Assembly (NCBI GenBank): GCA_040954595.2 | Contig: CM082593.2 | Location: forward strand, 2,976,001 to 3,040,000 | DNA: 64,000 bases | Source: Balanoglossus misakiensis | Lineage: Eukaryota > Hemichordata | Direction: 5' to 3' | In this document: one piece after another, positions 41,364-55,080 of the stretch | How positions within the stretch are numbered: the first letter of the stretch is position 1 | Layout of the letters: each line of letters opens with the position of its first letter | Notes under the pieces: model-generated | Seen by the model: only the letters and a program-made list of their open reading frames with translations | What the model was told of the DNA's origin: nothing | The model's database searches: none | Translations under genes and position numbers: made by a program

Positions 41364-44300
41364 TAAAGATGGTTTCATCCGCTTCCTCATAATGCTAATC
41401 ATACCACTACTATACATAAATGAAACAGTAATATTAATTGCATTGGGTGGTCTTAATCATCAAAAAAATACATTCAGCTGAAAACATGCACGTACCGAAC
41501 ATATCTGGTAGAGCGGATGCTTACTGCAAAGCAGCTAGCTATTACAGACCAGATAATGCTTTAATAATACTGGACCTTTGTAATGGATGACATCTTGGCA
41601 CAATCAGCAAAGTAAAGGATGAAAAAAAGTGAAATTTATATTTTCATAGAAGCTTTTGTGTAAAGATGGCAGCTGCTGTAGCCCCGATTGATTTCATCCC
41701 AGTTTGATGCATCCTTCTCAGGAAGCGACTGTGGGTATAATTCTTTTATATGCGGAGAATAAACTGCTTGCCAGGAGCAAGCGGGACTAGGGGATGTGAC
41801 TTCCGCAGAAAACATCTGCTCTGAGCTCTCCAAATTGTAGGTTTTTCACTAAACGTATAATTTTCTTTGATGCTGGTGAAAATGCTAGGTGGCGTCTTTG
41901 TTGAATAATATTGACATCCGCACTGTCTCTGCTCTCCGGCACTCTTCCCCGTCTTCCTCTTCATTGCCCGTTGCCGGGACAACAAAGGATTTGCCGCGGA
42001 TGAAAAGCGGATGGTAGCCAGGAAGGATGGTGCTTTGCGCCAGAGACCGTTCTGCCGTGAATTTTTAAGCTTTTTTTTTTCATTCCCCTCTTTGTTTCAT
42101 TTTGCTGGAAATAAATCCTTGAACTGTAAGCAAGTAAAGTAACCAGCAGTGGTGATATTACTTTCTGCACAGAGAGGCTTAGTGTGTTCTTTCTCCTTTG
42201 TTTCCTTCCTGCTCTGAGTGTCTGAAAACAATGGTTTGTGTCAGCGCGCAGTCGCTGAGAGATGAGCTCACTGAGACGTAATAGAAAAGGTGATGTACGC
42301 TCGGTTTTATTTAAAGGGGCAGTAACGTGCAATAATTATTTCAGAATTTTCATTCCAAGCATCAACAACAGTTTCTCACGGCAATTAGCGAAAAGCAATT
42401 ATCAGAAGACACAGTTGGTGTTTTCTCAAGCTTTAAGATGTACGTTTTACACTGACGTCACACCTCTGTTCATTGTTCCACTGGGTCAAATTGCTGCATA
42501 TATTCAATATAAGTCACCCTTTTCACAAAACAAAAATCCCTCACCTAGGTAAAACCAGAAGAATAGTGTTGCGAGGTTTAAAAATATACAATATGGCTTG
42601 CGTAATGAAGTGATTTTGTTAAGATCATGAGCTTGTCTGATAAGATTTACTTGAGCAGTGATGCAGCATGTATGATGTCATTACGTATGCGTTATGACAG
42701 GATGAGAAATTTACTATGCAAGATGGCAGGCGTAATGCGTGTGGGTGGTACGGTCGTATCTGAATGCCATTTATGGAAAATAAACCTCGCAGCCAGGTAT
42801 CTGTACAAGTGCAGCGATCACTCTTGATTGAGAGACGACTTTGAGGACGGTTCTGTTGAACGAGGAAGGTTTCGAGACGAACTTCCAAGGTTTCTCCTCC
42901 AGAATTTGTTTCCTTCGGCTTGTGCGGGGTTGACCCCTGGGAGAGGCCTGTACATGCCAGACTCAGCGTGATAAAATACACAAATACTTGGAGAACACTG
43001 CCTGGGGTGTGGACTACACAAAGTTTTTGTTTTTTGTCGGGTGGCCGGGGGGGGGAGCCACGACAACAGACCCAAGGGAGGCGACTTTGTTCTTCTGTTC
43101 CTCTGTCAGACCAGCACAAGGGTACAAGTCCCCCTTCCCACTGCAAATAGATCCGTCCCTGCCATTGGAAAGGCTGGGGCTAAACCACAGGCACAGGGGT
43201 GGTGGTAGTGGAAGGGTTTAAGGGTTGGACAACATCCTGCAGTGTTTATCGCTATTATTATACCATGCTGTACAGGGGAGAAACGGGTTGACATTAACCA
43301 GAGCTGGTCAAAATTCCGATGGATTTACTCCATGTGTGTGTAGTTGAGTTGTACACATACGCTTCGATTCCGGACTCTTTTTATGGTGAGCTGACTCTCA
43401 CGGAAGGTACAGTTTCCCAGTGAAGGCTTTCCACACCCTTCAAAAAAAAACCCAGATCACTCCAAGGCAGCACTTATTTCCGATGACCCTCCAGCGAAGT
43501 TTCAGTAATAAGGAAACATGTGTCGATACCTCTCCAATGAAACCCAACATAGAAACAGTATTTTGTTTGGAATTTAGGCTACGTAAACCGGCTACCGGTT
43601 GGATAGAAAATCGATCCACTAATGGACTCTCAAAAGCCGGGGATGCTGGCAACCACAAGAGGGGTTAGATTTGGCGTGGCCTCCTGACCTCCCCGCCCCC
43701 TCCGGGTCACTCTGCTAAGTCCTTATCGACTTGCGTCAAAGCAGTCATCTGTGAAGGCAGGTCTTGTGCTGGGATGGTTGTGGTGGTGACCCTAACTGCA
43801 CTGCATTAAAAAAAAACGCAACCGCTCTCAAGTGCCCAGGTATTTTGTTGTAAATTTTCTGCGGCAGATAACAGTATCCGGTCAGTTACGCACCGAGATG
43901 TTTCGAGTCGAGTTATGGACGCTGAAATAAAACAAAAGTGTGGATTCAGACTGGGAGGGAGCGAAAGAGAGAGAGAAAAAAACGAGTTCCTGGTGAGAGG
44001 ACTTTTCTTTTATCTGTCCAGAAAAAAGAAAGTCGTTCTCAAGAGGCACTCCAAGGCGGTCATTTGAATGGAGAACCCACCGAGCAGAAAAGTAGCCCAA
44101 GAAAGGCAGACCATTTAGTCCCAGAGTGGGCTTTGAATGTTAAGTGCGTGTCGCACAGTAATCCCCAGTGCAGTGCTGTACAAATATTTTGAAAAGACCA
44201 CTGGAGTGGGACCGCCGCGCAACAAAAAAGTAAAACAAACTATCCCCAGCCGCAGCCACTTTTTGCGCCCAGGGTTTTTTTTCTCCGGGAGAGAAAGGGA

Positions 44301-47300
44301 CAGGTGAGAGTCTGTCGGTGATCAATCACTGGAACCTACCTGAGACGCTGGGAGTGTCAGATGTATCTTTCAAAGAGACTGGTGTTTATTGTAAGCTGAC
44401 GTACTCTACTGGTCTTATGGCTTCCCTGCGATGTCTAATTGCAGGCAAAACTACTTGTACAATTACTCTGCTGTTGTTTTACAGTGAACGGCTTCTAGAG
44501 CAGAAATGCTTCCTTACACAAATCAAAGAAGGTTAGAAATGAGAATCTTGAGTTGTTTTCAATGCTAGCTGTGAAAAACTTTTTTTTTTCTCAAATTAAA
44601 AAAATAAGAAGTATCGAGTGTTTCTGTCTGTTGCTTCAGGCATAGCTCCTGATTTAACATCAAAGCCTGACTCCCTCATTCATTGCCCATCAAAACTTCA
44701 TAACACGCTGTTCACTTTGAGCCCCTTTGCCATAATTTAGTGTAATTTGGAGCTGCAGAGGACAGTAATAACGGTGTTCCAACAATGTCCATCAGCGCAA
44801 ATAGTACTTTGAAAGGACGACGTCTTACCCAAATCACAGCAGAGTTCCTAAATTAGCTGTCTGTTGGACGTTGATGAAAGCATGCAACTTTGCCTAAGTA
44901 GATTGCAATTTTTGAAAATGACAGGTTAAAATTGAACAAGCTCACTAATGGGGTAGGGCTAACATTTTCCAGTCGCAATTTGCATGAAAAACAACCGCTC
45001 TGTGACGTGATCAGACAGTTGGAACTCACAGACCTGAATTTTTCTCATGTTGATCGATATCTGCAAATATTGTAAGTTGTAATATTTTAGCCTTGTCCTC
45101 ATATTTTTTTCACCATCGACAGAATAGGCAGGTCCTCAAACATGTATAGAAACAAGGCCAGTGTCATCAACAATTCAGGTTTGTTAAAGTGACAGAAATT
45201 GTACTTCCTACATGTAAAGACTAATATTTTATTTTCCTGGAGTCGATTAATTTACAGGAAGAACTTTATTTTGTGAGGATCCTCTAATGAATCCTGAACA
45301 TGATGTTTGATATAGGTAGGAGAATATCTCTGAAGTTGGGTGACTGGTAAAAGTAATTGTGTGTTCGTCTTCTCTCAGAGATGGCTCAAACCGGTTCATC
45401 TGCCGACAGATATAGACAGTAATTGACTCAATAAGTCAAGTAGTATTAAAAGCAAAAGCATCCAGGAGAACAATGGACTCTGTTACTCTCTGGTAATGTG
45501 ACCTCCACACTCCCCCAGGACCTTTACTGCATAAATTTCTCAACCATGTTGCACATACAGGTTTCGCTTTTGCTTTCCGGGACTGTCTTGTGTACAAGGT
45601 GTTGTGATTTCAGCCTGAGAATATTACTGGGGGGTTTGTTTTGTCTCGTGTGAGAGCAAGGCACCTCCAGTTTTCCTCCAGCAGAGGAGGAATTCTGAGA
45701 TTACCACTGTTCTTCTAATAGCTGTGGAGGAGTCGATTATCATGACAATGGGGGATGCATTGTTCAGGTGGGATAAGTAAAAATTGCGAAATCTTTGTCC
45801 CCGGTGTAAATGGCGAAGGAAGAGAAGGTCTATTAAACCGCAGACAACGTGGTGCTAGGTGCATTTAGCGCGCACAACTGCGGACCCCCAAAGCCCATGA
45901 AAGCTCGGGCCTATTAATGTTTCATAAGTACGTCTGCATCCATGCTGAATTTGGTACCGCTATTTGGCCTTCTGTGCGAGTTGAGTAATGGCTCCGAAAA
46001 AAGGAGAGGAAAATTCCGGGACAATAAAAGGAGCGAGGGAACTTTTTTAAAGAGACTTGAACATAGTGTGTGGCGCAGAAATGTGTCAGTTTCCCCCTGG
46101 ACACAAAGCCCGAGCTCCCAGACACAGAAGTGTTAAAGTGCCGTCTCCCGGCCGGGGTTTTGGAGTCTGCGATAATGAAGAAAAATGCGGCAAATTGGCA
46201 ATTTTGTCTTCGGAACTGACAGAGTATAACAAAAAGAAAACAAGTTGATTGAAAGACCAGGGGGGTAATTACTGGGCCCGAAAGGCTGAAAGATAACTTC
46301 ACACCTCGAAGATCTGTTGGTGACTGCCCCGGTGGAATGGTGTAAATGCAGTGGGGTACTTGTTTACCTGATGCCAAAATGTCTACCGATCTCGTTTAAG
46401 AGTACTCAGGATTTTTTGTTGTGCTCTGGTAATTTGCCTCTAATGGCTCTCAGCAAAGTCTAGCTTAAAGTTTATAACCTCATAAATGAGGGGGTTGAGC
46501 ACCTTCTAAATGCCGGATTCTTTACCGCACTGAAAAGACGCATTTGTGGGAAAAATACACACCGAGATTCTCTGAAAGACGGACATGAAAGAGAATTAGG
46601 GAGTTATTCAATGTTTGAAAATGAGGGGGAAATGGGCCTGCTTGTTCTACACCCTAGTCCGAGATAAATCACTCAAGTTTATGGTTATCCTCTAAGTTAG
46701 ATAAATTATTCCCGCAGGAAACACTTCTACTGTTCTTTTGTCATATTGTTCACAAATACTCTGTAGACATACGGTATCTGCTCGAGGAAAATGACAAAAA
46801 AGTAGAATGTTTGAGTCACACTTTTTTTCACGTTTCTTCTTAAAGATAGGGGCAGGAGCTTCAGGGTGTCGTGTAAAAGACGACGCCTTTACAGAAGATG
46901 GATGAGCAACATTGAACTGTCCCTGATTGTTCGGGTTCAAAGTATCCGTCAATTTTGTTTTCTCACTTTGGACAGAAGCCAGCGCCAGGTACTATTGTGC
47001 ATGCGTCGTGGTGTATGTGCATATAGCCCTGCCCAGTCGAGACAGTCTAATCTGTGTGTTCTGATCACAGCTAACAGTTATCCGTTCGTTTTGAAATCCT
47101 TCTTCAGCTCTCCCCTGGAAATCTTGATCAGTCTATCATTTGGCCCGCAGCATACAAACTGGCCAACTTAAAATAACTACTTTTCTTCGTCAGTCCCTGG
47201 CGGGCACAGCTCCCTTGCATGTCAGACGACACTCTCAGAGAAAATCCAGCTGTGATTTAATACTTCCAGATAATTCATATCTCCGCTGTTTTTATCCAGA

Positions 47301-49101
47301 CTGCATTTATCAATTATCAGGAATGAACCAGAGTCGTAGACAAATATTGATATTTCTCGTAATCCACACCCCGGCAAGATGCAGGCATTTCGTGTAATGT
47401 ACGGGAGTCACTAGAAACAGTTTCGGAAACGTTGAAATTCAAATAATTTGTTTAGATTAGGGGGATACTAAGCGAACGTTGAATAAAACATGTGAAGAGA
47501 TAGGAAATTACTGATATTAGGTCGTGAAATTTTGCAAACGTTGAATAAATCCTACTCGTGATTTAAACCAAGCAATAAAATCTTCATGTGTAACCCTCTC
47601 ACCCCTATTTCACTGTGTGGAAGTCTAGTTTTACCATAGAAAAAGTCGTTTTGGGTCAAACCATGGCAGTGTAAGGCCTTTAAGGCCAAATGGGGGATTC
47701 CCCTACCCCACCCCACCCCCAAAATTATGTACAATTATTCTGTTCCCTTTTGATGATAAAAGAAACATGTCAGAGGAGAAGAGCCAACTGGGTTATTCCA
47801 AAGCACAGCAAAATAGAGGGGCGAAAGGTAACACTCATCAACATGGCTGGCATTGAAAACAATCTAAGGGGATACTCATGTCACAGATTAAGCTGAGCGT
47901 GCGTCTTGTATGCGAGAGAGGGTCGTAATTGATGCATGTTTTTTTTTCCCTTTGGTTTATCTGAATCAAGCCCCGGACGTCTTGAGAGCATTGCAGTAAG
48001 CGTCTTATCCGGGCTTACGGATGATTGCTCCCGGTGATGCGGTGGAAAAAAAGGGGGAAGTGGGCAGAGGCAGCTTAGGAGAATGTCAAGTTTGCCCGAC
48101 TTGGTTTGCCGGGCAAATCGCTGCGCACTGATGAACGCAAAGCTTTATCAGTCATTTGGGGTAATGGATTCCTGATACGAATCATCCAGCTGATTGAGAA
48201 GATTCATTTTTCAGAAAGCCTCTGGATCAATACTGCAGAGCCATTACCTGTAAGCTCGGGATAAGCATGTTATTTTTAGCTATTGTCGAAATGAAGCCAT
48301 CAACGGAAAGGAGCGGTCTCCTCGCAGGGCAAGCCGAGCCTTGAGTTGTCAGTGTCACTCGCCAGGGCCAGGCACAGTCCAGGGTCTCTGCTGCACACTG
48401 GCATATGACAAATGCCAGGGCGGCAGATTGATAATGACTGTCCATTTCCGCGTGACATTTAAAAATCAGAAAGAAAAAAAAAACGTAAAAGAATGCATTA
48501 GTCGGAAGTAAACACACCGAATTGCTTTTGGGCTCATTTGTTTCCCCTTTCAGAGATACATCCATAATGGTGCAAAAGGCTAGTAAATTGTTTTGTGCCT
48601 GTGAAGACTTCTTGTCACGATAGACACTGGTCGTTTTTTGTCTGGAACACACTTTCCTTGGTTGGTCTTCAAAAGAGGGAACTGGGGGTGAAATTGTTAA
48701 AACTCAAAATTAAAAAAAAGCCACCCATTTCCAAGTGAAAAGAATACTCCACCTCCCAAAGCAGAAAAGGATCAAATAATCTGCTACCCACAGTGTTATT
48801 TGTTGTGTCCAGTTAAATGTATCTTTAACAGCAGAGCTCCAACTGGGAGTGGAAACACCGTAGGAGAAAAACGGATCAATATCCCCGGATTCTTACAGGT
48901 CCATCTCGCTCTCCATTAATCACCGTGGTGATCTGTCTCTTTTTCCATCACTTAGCAGACGGCACTCCATCGCCAGTCATCTTGAACCCCACCAGCAGGT
49001 GGTTTTATCCTCGTTTGTTTTCGACAAATCTACAGAATTATCTCCCCGTCCTCCGTCTCCACTTTCATCAACCAATTTCCCCCTGAAAACGTGAGTGATT
49101 T

Positions 49102-49114
49102 GGGGGGGGGGGGG
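49102..49114 (+). repeat. G13 homopolymer
   Basis: Thirteen consecutive G on the + strand. Confidence 0.9.
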
Positions 49115-51909
49115 TGATATCTGCAGTGGCTACAGTAGGGCGCGAGGCTTTAATGTCACAATGTGTGGCGACTGATGTTGATAACGTCACGTCGCGGTAT
49201 GACAACCGGCCACATGCATGTTTCGGAAAGAAGGGGGAAGAAAGGAACGTGTATTTTTTCTCTACGAAAATGCCGAGTCAAAGAACGCTGCCATTCTTCA
49301 ATCTTGTAAGCCAATCACGACCTTTTGACTGAAATAAACGCAACAAAAGCCAAGTAAATTGATTTAGAGCACTATTTGGTTTGTATAAAAAAAAGCGACA
49401 TGCAATGTTTGAACTTCCTTAGCACCGGAATCCACGAACACACCAATTTTATCAGATTTTTTTTCTCCAGCGCCGGTGAAAGAAACAAACATACCGCTTT
49501 GAATCGAGTGAAAGATACCGCCAAAAGCAAGTGGGCTCCATTACCGCTCTTTCTTACAATCATCAATGTAAATAAGATTACCATTCAGTTATATGTCTGG
49601 CTTCTTTGGGGAGAATTAGCCCAATTTACAGGAAAAGGAGAGAGTAAAACTCTAAAAGCCATTGTGTGTCTTTCTCTTTGTAATGTAATATGCAGAGGCT
49701 GCAATAACAGGATTAAAATTTAGATCATAACACTTGTATTGGAAAGCGTCTTAATTAACTTCAATCCGAGGCTCACTAATGCTGCTTCCTTTGTTTATCG
49801 CGGAGGGTTCGGGTGATGATCCACCAGTTGCCATGGAAACTCAGAAATCATCTTTTTTATCACTGGGGTCTTGACAAAGAGAAGGTTCCTGTGTATTCAG
49901 AAAATACCTTGTTGTACAGTAATTTATTTCTTTTGTTCATGTCACCGTTTTCGCTGAGTGGCTACTGCTTGGTCCAATGCACTGAAATCAGGATGACTCA
50001 TTGTATAAAAACTGTGTCATCAGATTTGCGAAACCCTTCTTTGTAATCCCCCAATTTTTTCGGTGATTTGGACTTTGCGAAATATCACCACTTGTATAGT
50101 ATAACTTGTTTGTGGAGCCAAGAGGTGTAGTTTTTTCTGGAGTGCCTCCCCACACCCACTTATTTGCCCAGTGCTTCAAAATTCTGTACTTTAAACTGTA
50201 GTTATCAGATAGCTGGAGCCGGGCTTTGTTTGCGCTACCTTCAGTTCAGTTTACTTTGTACTAGTAACCCAGTCTGCCAGAGATAAGTGGCCAGCCAAAT
50301 ATCTAAATAGTTTTTAATACCAGCGAGATTGGCATTCTCTGCGATTTTAATTCAGACATGTGCCCAGATCAAAGTTTGTTTGTTACCTATCACAGTATCA
50401 GACATGTTGATGTACCGTTAAAAATATTGCGTTTTGAAAGTTTTGAAACTGTTTAGAGTTGTAGTGAGAGATGGTGCCCACTTTTAGAAGTACTGATTGG
50501 GTACAATTAATCACTGTTTCCAGTAAATTGTGCTTTCATTTAGATTAATGACGGGTGAGGTAACTATTAATGCGTCAGATTGACCCAGAATGAGTTTTTT
50601 GGACTCTACGCGACAGACAGACGGACGGACAGACAGTGTCATAATGTTCAATAGTCTGCCGTATTTATCATCTATAATCATCCTGCTGGAAATTAACTGA
50701 TTAAAGAAATGATAGTCTGCCAGGGGGATTGTGGGTAAAGCGGGTTGGCCAATCACTACATGTACGTGTAGCATGTTGCAGCAGACAATTGACGAGAGGA
50801 ACGGGCTGGACTACTGTCTTGTTGCTAGGTTACAGATATTGATATTGTGCTGTGGACAATACTCATTTACAGAAATTATGGGCGGGAGTTTTTGCTTTGA
50901 GATGGAGTTTTCATATTAGACAATAAGGCGTTTTGTTTGAAAAGCAGGAGAAAAATGAAGTTGGGTTTTGAATTGGTGTTTAATGCTGGCTCAATGAAAT
51001 GATAACTCACAAATGAGTTTTGAATGAAATGTGTCAGCAGCCGAGAGATTGATGGGGTGGTTGCAGCAAAGTTTGGTAGCGATATAACTTGGGGGGAAAT
51101 TACCGCGACAGGGAGCAGGAAGTTGTCGGTATTCACAAATCAAGCGTCCAGCCGACCACAGACTTGGACGCCAATTTGGTCGTCTTTGTCCCCGCTCTGC
51201 AGCTAATAAACTGAAAACATGATATTTAATTGTGGAATCGAATGCAGAAATGGGGGCAGTGTATGAAAAATGGAGGTGAAAAGGGAAGCTGAATGTGTTT
51301 GGGTATGATGGGAGTGAGCTGGGGGCCAGGTGGTTGGGAAAATCGGCGAACGTTCGAATTTGCCCACTGTCAAACTCAAAGGCTTGATTTCAATGGACGT
51401 GAATTGCGTTTGTTGTTTCTATTGAACTTGGTAAGAGAAAAGAGTGTTGTTTATAATACATAGTAAAGAACTTGGTATAAATTGCTTGCTGGGTTTGTTT
51501 CTCTCAGATGCGAAGAAGCATGCAACGGTGTGTTTTCCTCAAGAAACAGACAATTAATCACAAGTATATACACGATTTATTGGTTGTATCATTATTAATG
51601 TAAATATTGCTATATTAGAACAGCTTTATTTGATTAAAGCGTATAACATGTGGATTTGTTACATACACTAGCATTGTTAGCTACTCGGCTTCCAGCCGTT
51701 CTGATCAGTTTTTATGTACCCTTAATAAAGCGTAATATTAATTTTTATAGGCACTTAAAAATTTCGCCGTGATTGTTTTCATTGTGCGTTGCGGGCTCAT
51801 CTCCGCTTTGTGACTAAATCTCTGTCGCCAGGCTGGCTGGGGAGTGTCTGAGGAGAGTGGTGATTCGGTGTCGTCTGGGGAGTGCTGCCTCTTTGTTGCC
51901 GGGTGGATA
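49115..51909. other. CpG-poor intron body, 49.1-51.9 kb
   Basis: No gene seen. It contains an X-box at 49,827 (annotated) and a weak X-box-like GTTGCTAGGTTAC at 50,821-50,833. Confidence 0.4.
49827..49840. promoter_or_regulatory. RFX-type X-box
   Basis: GTTGCCATGGAAAC matches the X-box consensus GTTGCCATGGNAAC at every fixed position. This exact form is the one I recall being frequent in vertebrate conserved non-coding elements. Confidence 0.55.
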
Positions 51910-52343
51910 ATTACCCAGGGCTGGATAATTTTCCCCCCCTTGCCGTTGAGATATTGGGGCAGGAAGAGTTTACCCCTGCAGATGGGGCCTCTGTCTTGTC
52001 TTGTCCGCCGTCATTCAGGCGTAACCATGGCGTTTCGGCAGACACAGGGGAAAATTACCCAGGGCTGGATAATTTTCCTCCCCCTTGCCGTTGAGATATT
52101 GGGGCAGGAAGAGTTTACCCCCGCAGATGGGGCCTCTGTCTTGTCTTGTCCGCCGTCATTCAGGCGTAACCATGGCGTTTCGGCAGACACAGGGGAAAAT
52201 TACCCAGGGCTGGATAATTTTCCTCCCCCTTGCCGTTGAGATATTGGGGCAGGAAGAGTTTACCCCCGCAGATGGGGCCTCTGTCTTGTCTTGTCCGCCG
52301 TCATTCAGGCGTAACCATGGCGTTTCGGCAGACACAGGGGAAA
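51910..52343 (+). repeat. Three-copy tandem repeat, 144-145 bp unit
   Basis: Copies are 51,910-52,053 (144 bp), 52,054-52,198 (145 bp) and 52,199-52,343 (145 bp). Each begins ATTACCCAGGGCTGGATAAT and ends CAGACACAGGGGAAA. Copies 2 and 3 look identical. Copy 1 differs by a shorter C run and about two substitutions. The near identity implies recent duplication or ongoing homogenisation. Several stop-free frames (up to 131 codons) cross the array. Because 145 is not a multiple of three, these read the same DNA in successive frames and are not evidence of a protein. Confidence 0.95.
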
Positions 52344-53200
52344 CATCTGCCACCCAGTTTTCTCTTAAATTGTCCGCGACAGCCACCAGTAAAAAAAAAA
52401 TCCCCGGGATTGTCAGAAATGAGGTAACAATACCAAAATGATCGCGTTGATGAGTTTGTCGAACACAATACTCCAAACGTGGTTTTCTCCAGAGTTTTAA
52501 AAATTGCCCTCATGAAAATAAACCAGCTGTCTGATTAATGAATATATTTGATCTCAATTATAGCATTTGTTTAACCTTACCCTTATTTTAGTCATCAGTG
52601 AGTGAATTGAGAAAAAAGTCTGTAATCAGTGTCTCGATCCAAATTTCCCCTCTTTTGGTCTCCAAGGAGACGGCTGCCCAGCTCCATTGTTGTTTCGTGT
52701 TCCACACAAAGTGCTTCGATGGTGCCAGCCTCGTTCTGGTCTTCCCAATTACCATCCAGATGAAAAGTAAAAGAATATTAATTTTTGATGACCCCTTCTC
52801 TTCCCCAAAAATCTGATACAGGTAATACTGTGATTGAGAATCTCTATGAAGCCCCATCGGAATAAATTCCATTATGCTCCTGTGTCCGATACACAAAAGC
52901 AAAGAAGGGACTCATTTTTGTGTGGAAAATCTGATAGTCACTTAGTGATTGGAAATACAGTGCTTGTCAGCTTTTTTTTCATTCATTGTGCAAGTCCATC
53001 ACTGGTTTGAGCTGATTGCTATTGGCTTATGTTTTGTTTGTACCATGTCAAGGGATGGAGATTTCTGTCAAGTTTTCTTGTATAATATGTTATTTCTTTT
53101 TTTGTCATTGTCAATAAATTGCTTGCCATTCTGCACCCCCCTCCCCCCAAAAAGGATGAGGAGGAAAAGTGATCTTCATCCTCTGTTTCCCTGGCCATCG

Positions 53201-53216
53201 CATGCATGCATGCATG
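53201..53216. repeat. (CATG)4
   Basis: Four tandem CATG units of alternating purine and pyrimidine. A minor tetranucleotide repeat. Confidence 0.85.
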
Positions 53217-53526
53217 TGCCAAGGCAAAATCCAAATTATGGCAGACAGCGATAATTGATAATGATGCCGTACAGAGACACAGTAGGGCACATATTGCACT
53301 CTTGCTCCGAGTTGTTAGAGCTTTTTGTCTTTATGCTCAATCACCCAACGTTAGCTGCGAGCTTTCCTTTGTCGGCAGGGTCCGTTCGCCCCAATGCTTC
53401 TGCATGGCCGCCTCTCTGCCTGGCTTCACTGATGTTACTCTGTGATCAAGTCTTAGTCACGCGGATTTCGCTCGAACTGATGGTTGGCTGTGGCATGACA
53501 CGAGACCAGGTGTTTGCAGGGGAGAT

Positions 53527-53537
53527 GGGGGGGGGGG
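53527..53537 (+). repeat. G11 homopolymer
   Basis: Eleven consecutive G on the + strand. Confidence 0.85.
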
Positions 53538-55080
53538 CTTACATTGAGCAATTGTGGAGTGCTTCGTCAGCTAACAAATAAAACAACAACAGAGACTTGA
53601 AGAAGGGGGCTAAGATGGCAAATTACTCACTGTATTGAGGTCCTTGGATGTACAACTACAAGACTGTTGTTGGATTTTGAGAAAATGGCAGAAAGAAAGT
53701 GATTATTAGAAAAAAAAGACCAGAGACTGCAAAATGTGTTATGGGCAGAAAGGGACAGATGTTGGATATAAGAATGAAAGTGGGGGAAAACAAAACAAAA
53801 CAAGACAAAAACAGCAGCTGGGCATTAGGGAGGTGCTTCATTATCATGGGTTATGTAACTGCCATGTGGGTGGGGCAGTGGGTGGGGTAGCAGATGCACG
53901 ACACAAGGCCGTAAGTGTTGTCCGAGGCGGCCGTAATGTACATGTATTATGATTGTCCCAATTCAGAAAATCCTGCCTCCCGTGCCAAAGAAGCATTGAG
54001 TTCAGGAGAGAGAAAGTGCAAGCCATTAGGAATAAAGACATGGGGGGGGATTAAGGGAGTCTGATTCTGTACAAAAAAACGGAGAGAAAATGTAACGCAG
54101 TGAAGCATTCTGGCAGGTGGTTACTTTGTCCGTTACTGTTTTCAAGGGATGTGTCTTTGCGTTTTCTGTCTGGACTTGCGACAACAATGTGATATTGCGA
54201 GGCTTGTTTGGTGCTTAGTGTAGAACATGTGCAGTGAGTGAAAACTGGATGTCAGGATTTATACTTTGGTACATCTGTCAGAAATTGTTAAATGCCACGA
54301 GCTCAGTCCGCGCTGTTCCGCATTAGTGGCGCAAGTTTTGTTGTCGTCAAAAAGCTTATTGTTTTTCACGGTGTCTTGCTCGGGGCTGGTCAGCTCAGGG
54401 TGGATTACGGCGAGTCAGGAAAATAAGGTGTGATTTTGCTTCAGACAGTGAAAGGTCCAACTAATTGCAAATCGCACGTTCGTGGGACTGAGCGTCGGTG
54501 AAGTTTTGAAGTCCTTGTGGACAGGAATCTGTTGAAATAATGCGATTACACACTGTGGCAAGGAAAAAATCTATAAATAATAAAATACAGCTATCTGGCA
54601 GATTTGACACTCTGGTAACAGGTTTCAACTGTTGTTCCAGGTATTCAATTTCATGTCCTCGTGCAATTCAATAGTTGTAGGTCTTGACCCCGTTCAACCT
54701 TGTGAACAAGTACCAAGCCAGGCCTGAACTTTTTTCTTGGGACGTGTTCTCAGTTGAGCAAGACATGTTAAAGGGACATTATCACCATTGACGCTGCTCT
54801 GTGGCCAAAAATAGTGTCATCCTTCGGCTTAGTATAAGGAGGAGACAAGTCCTGAGTATTTTATTGATAAGAATATGCCATAAGTGGCAGTTATTAAGGC
54901 ATAAAAGTTCAGCAGAGTCTCTGAGTTTCATTTCAGCCTTGTGGAGAGCAATTTCTTTCAGGGCTGGTCAGTCTGACGGAGGGCAGGTCAGACGCGAGAC
55001 AGTTTAAGTAATGGCTGGGGCCCCTTTTGCATTAATCATTCAGCGAGTACAATTTTTCATAGCTATTTTTAATGTTGCCA

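Larger units (their letters stand above)
40801..49101. other. CpG-poor intron body, 40.8-49.1 kb
   Basis: No supported exon. CpG is 9 in 45,001-45,600. A weaker CpG-rich patch lies at 45,781-46,210 (about 23 CpG in 430 bases). The longest open frames (for example 173 codons on the - strand at 42,625-43,146, starting at TTG) match no known family and are near the length expected by chance in 64 kb. Confidence 0.4.
52344..55080. other. CpG-poor intron body, 52.3-55.1 kb
   Basis: No gene seen. It includes the palindrome GTCTCCAAGGAGAC (52,658-52,671, loosely X-box-like), a CATG repeat, a G11 run and a TTAAAGGGACA motif (54,768-54,778) shared with the tandem repeat at 59.6 kb. Confidence 0.4.

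Noticed and set aside
41506-41534. tRNA-like segment TGGTAGAGCGG with a 5-bp stem below
   Set aside because: It resembles a B-block-less tRNA 5' half. No GGTTCGA-type B box or acceptor stem follows, so it is at best a decayed tRNA-derived fragment.
42625-43146. 173-codon open frame on the - strand
   Set aside because: It starts at TTG, has no family resemblance or splice signals, and is near the chance maximum for the window.
45922-46377. 151-codon open frame on the - strand
   Set aside because: No recognisable domain. It overlaps a moderately CpG-rich patch and lies antisense to the presumptive transcription unit without any promoter signal.
51844-52441. Overlapping 118-131-codon frames across the 145-bp repeat
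   Set aside because: The repeat period is not a multiple of three, so the same DNA is read in successive frames. This is a by-product of a stop-poor repeat unit.
53293-53302. Nine-base match to the miR-92 seed (TATTGCACT)
   Set aside because: The match ends after the seed and no star-strand complement lies within 60 bases.
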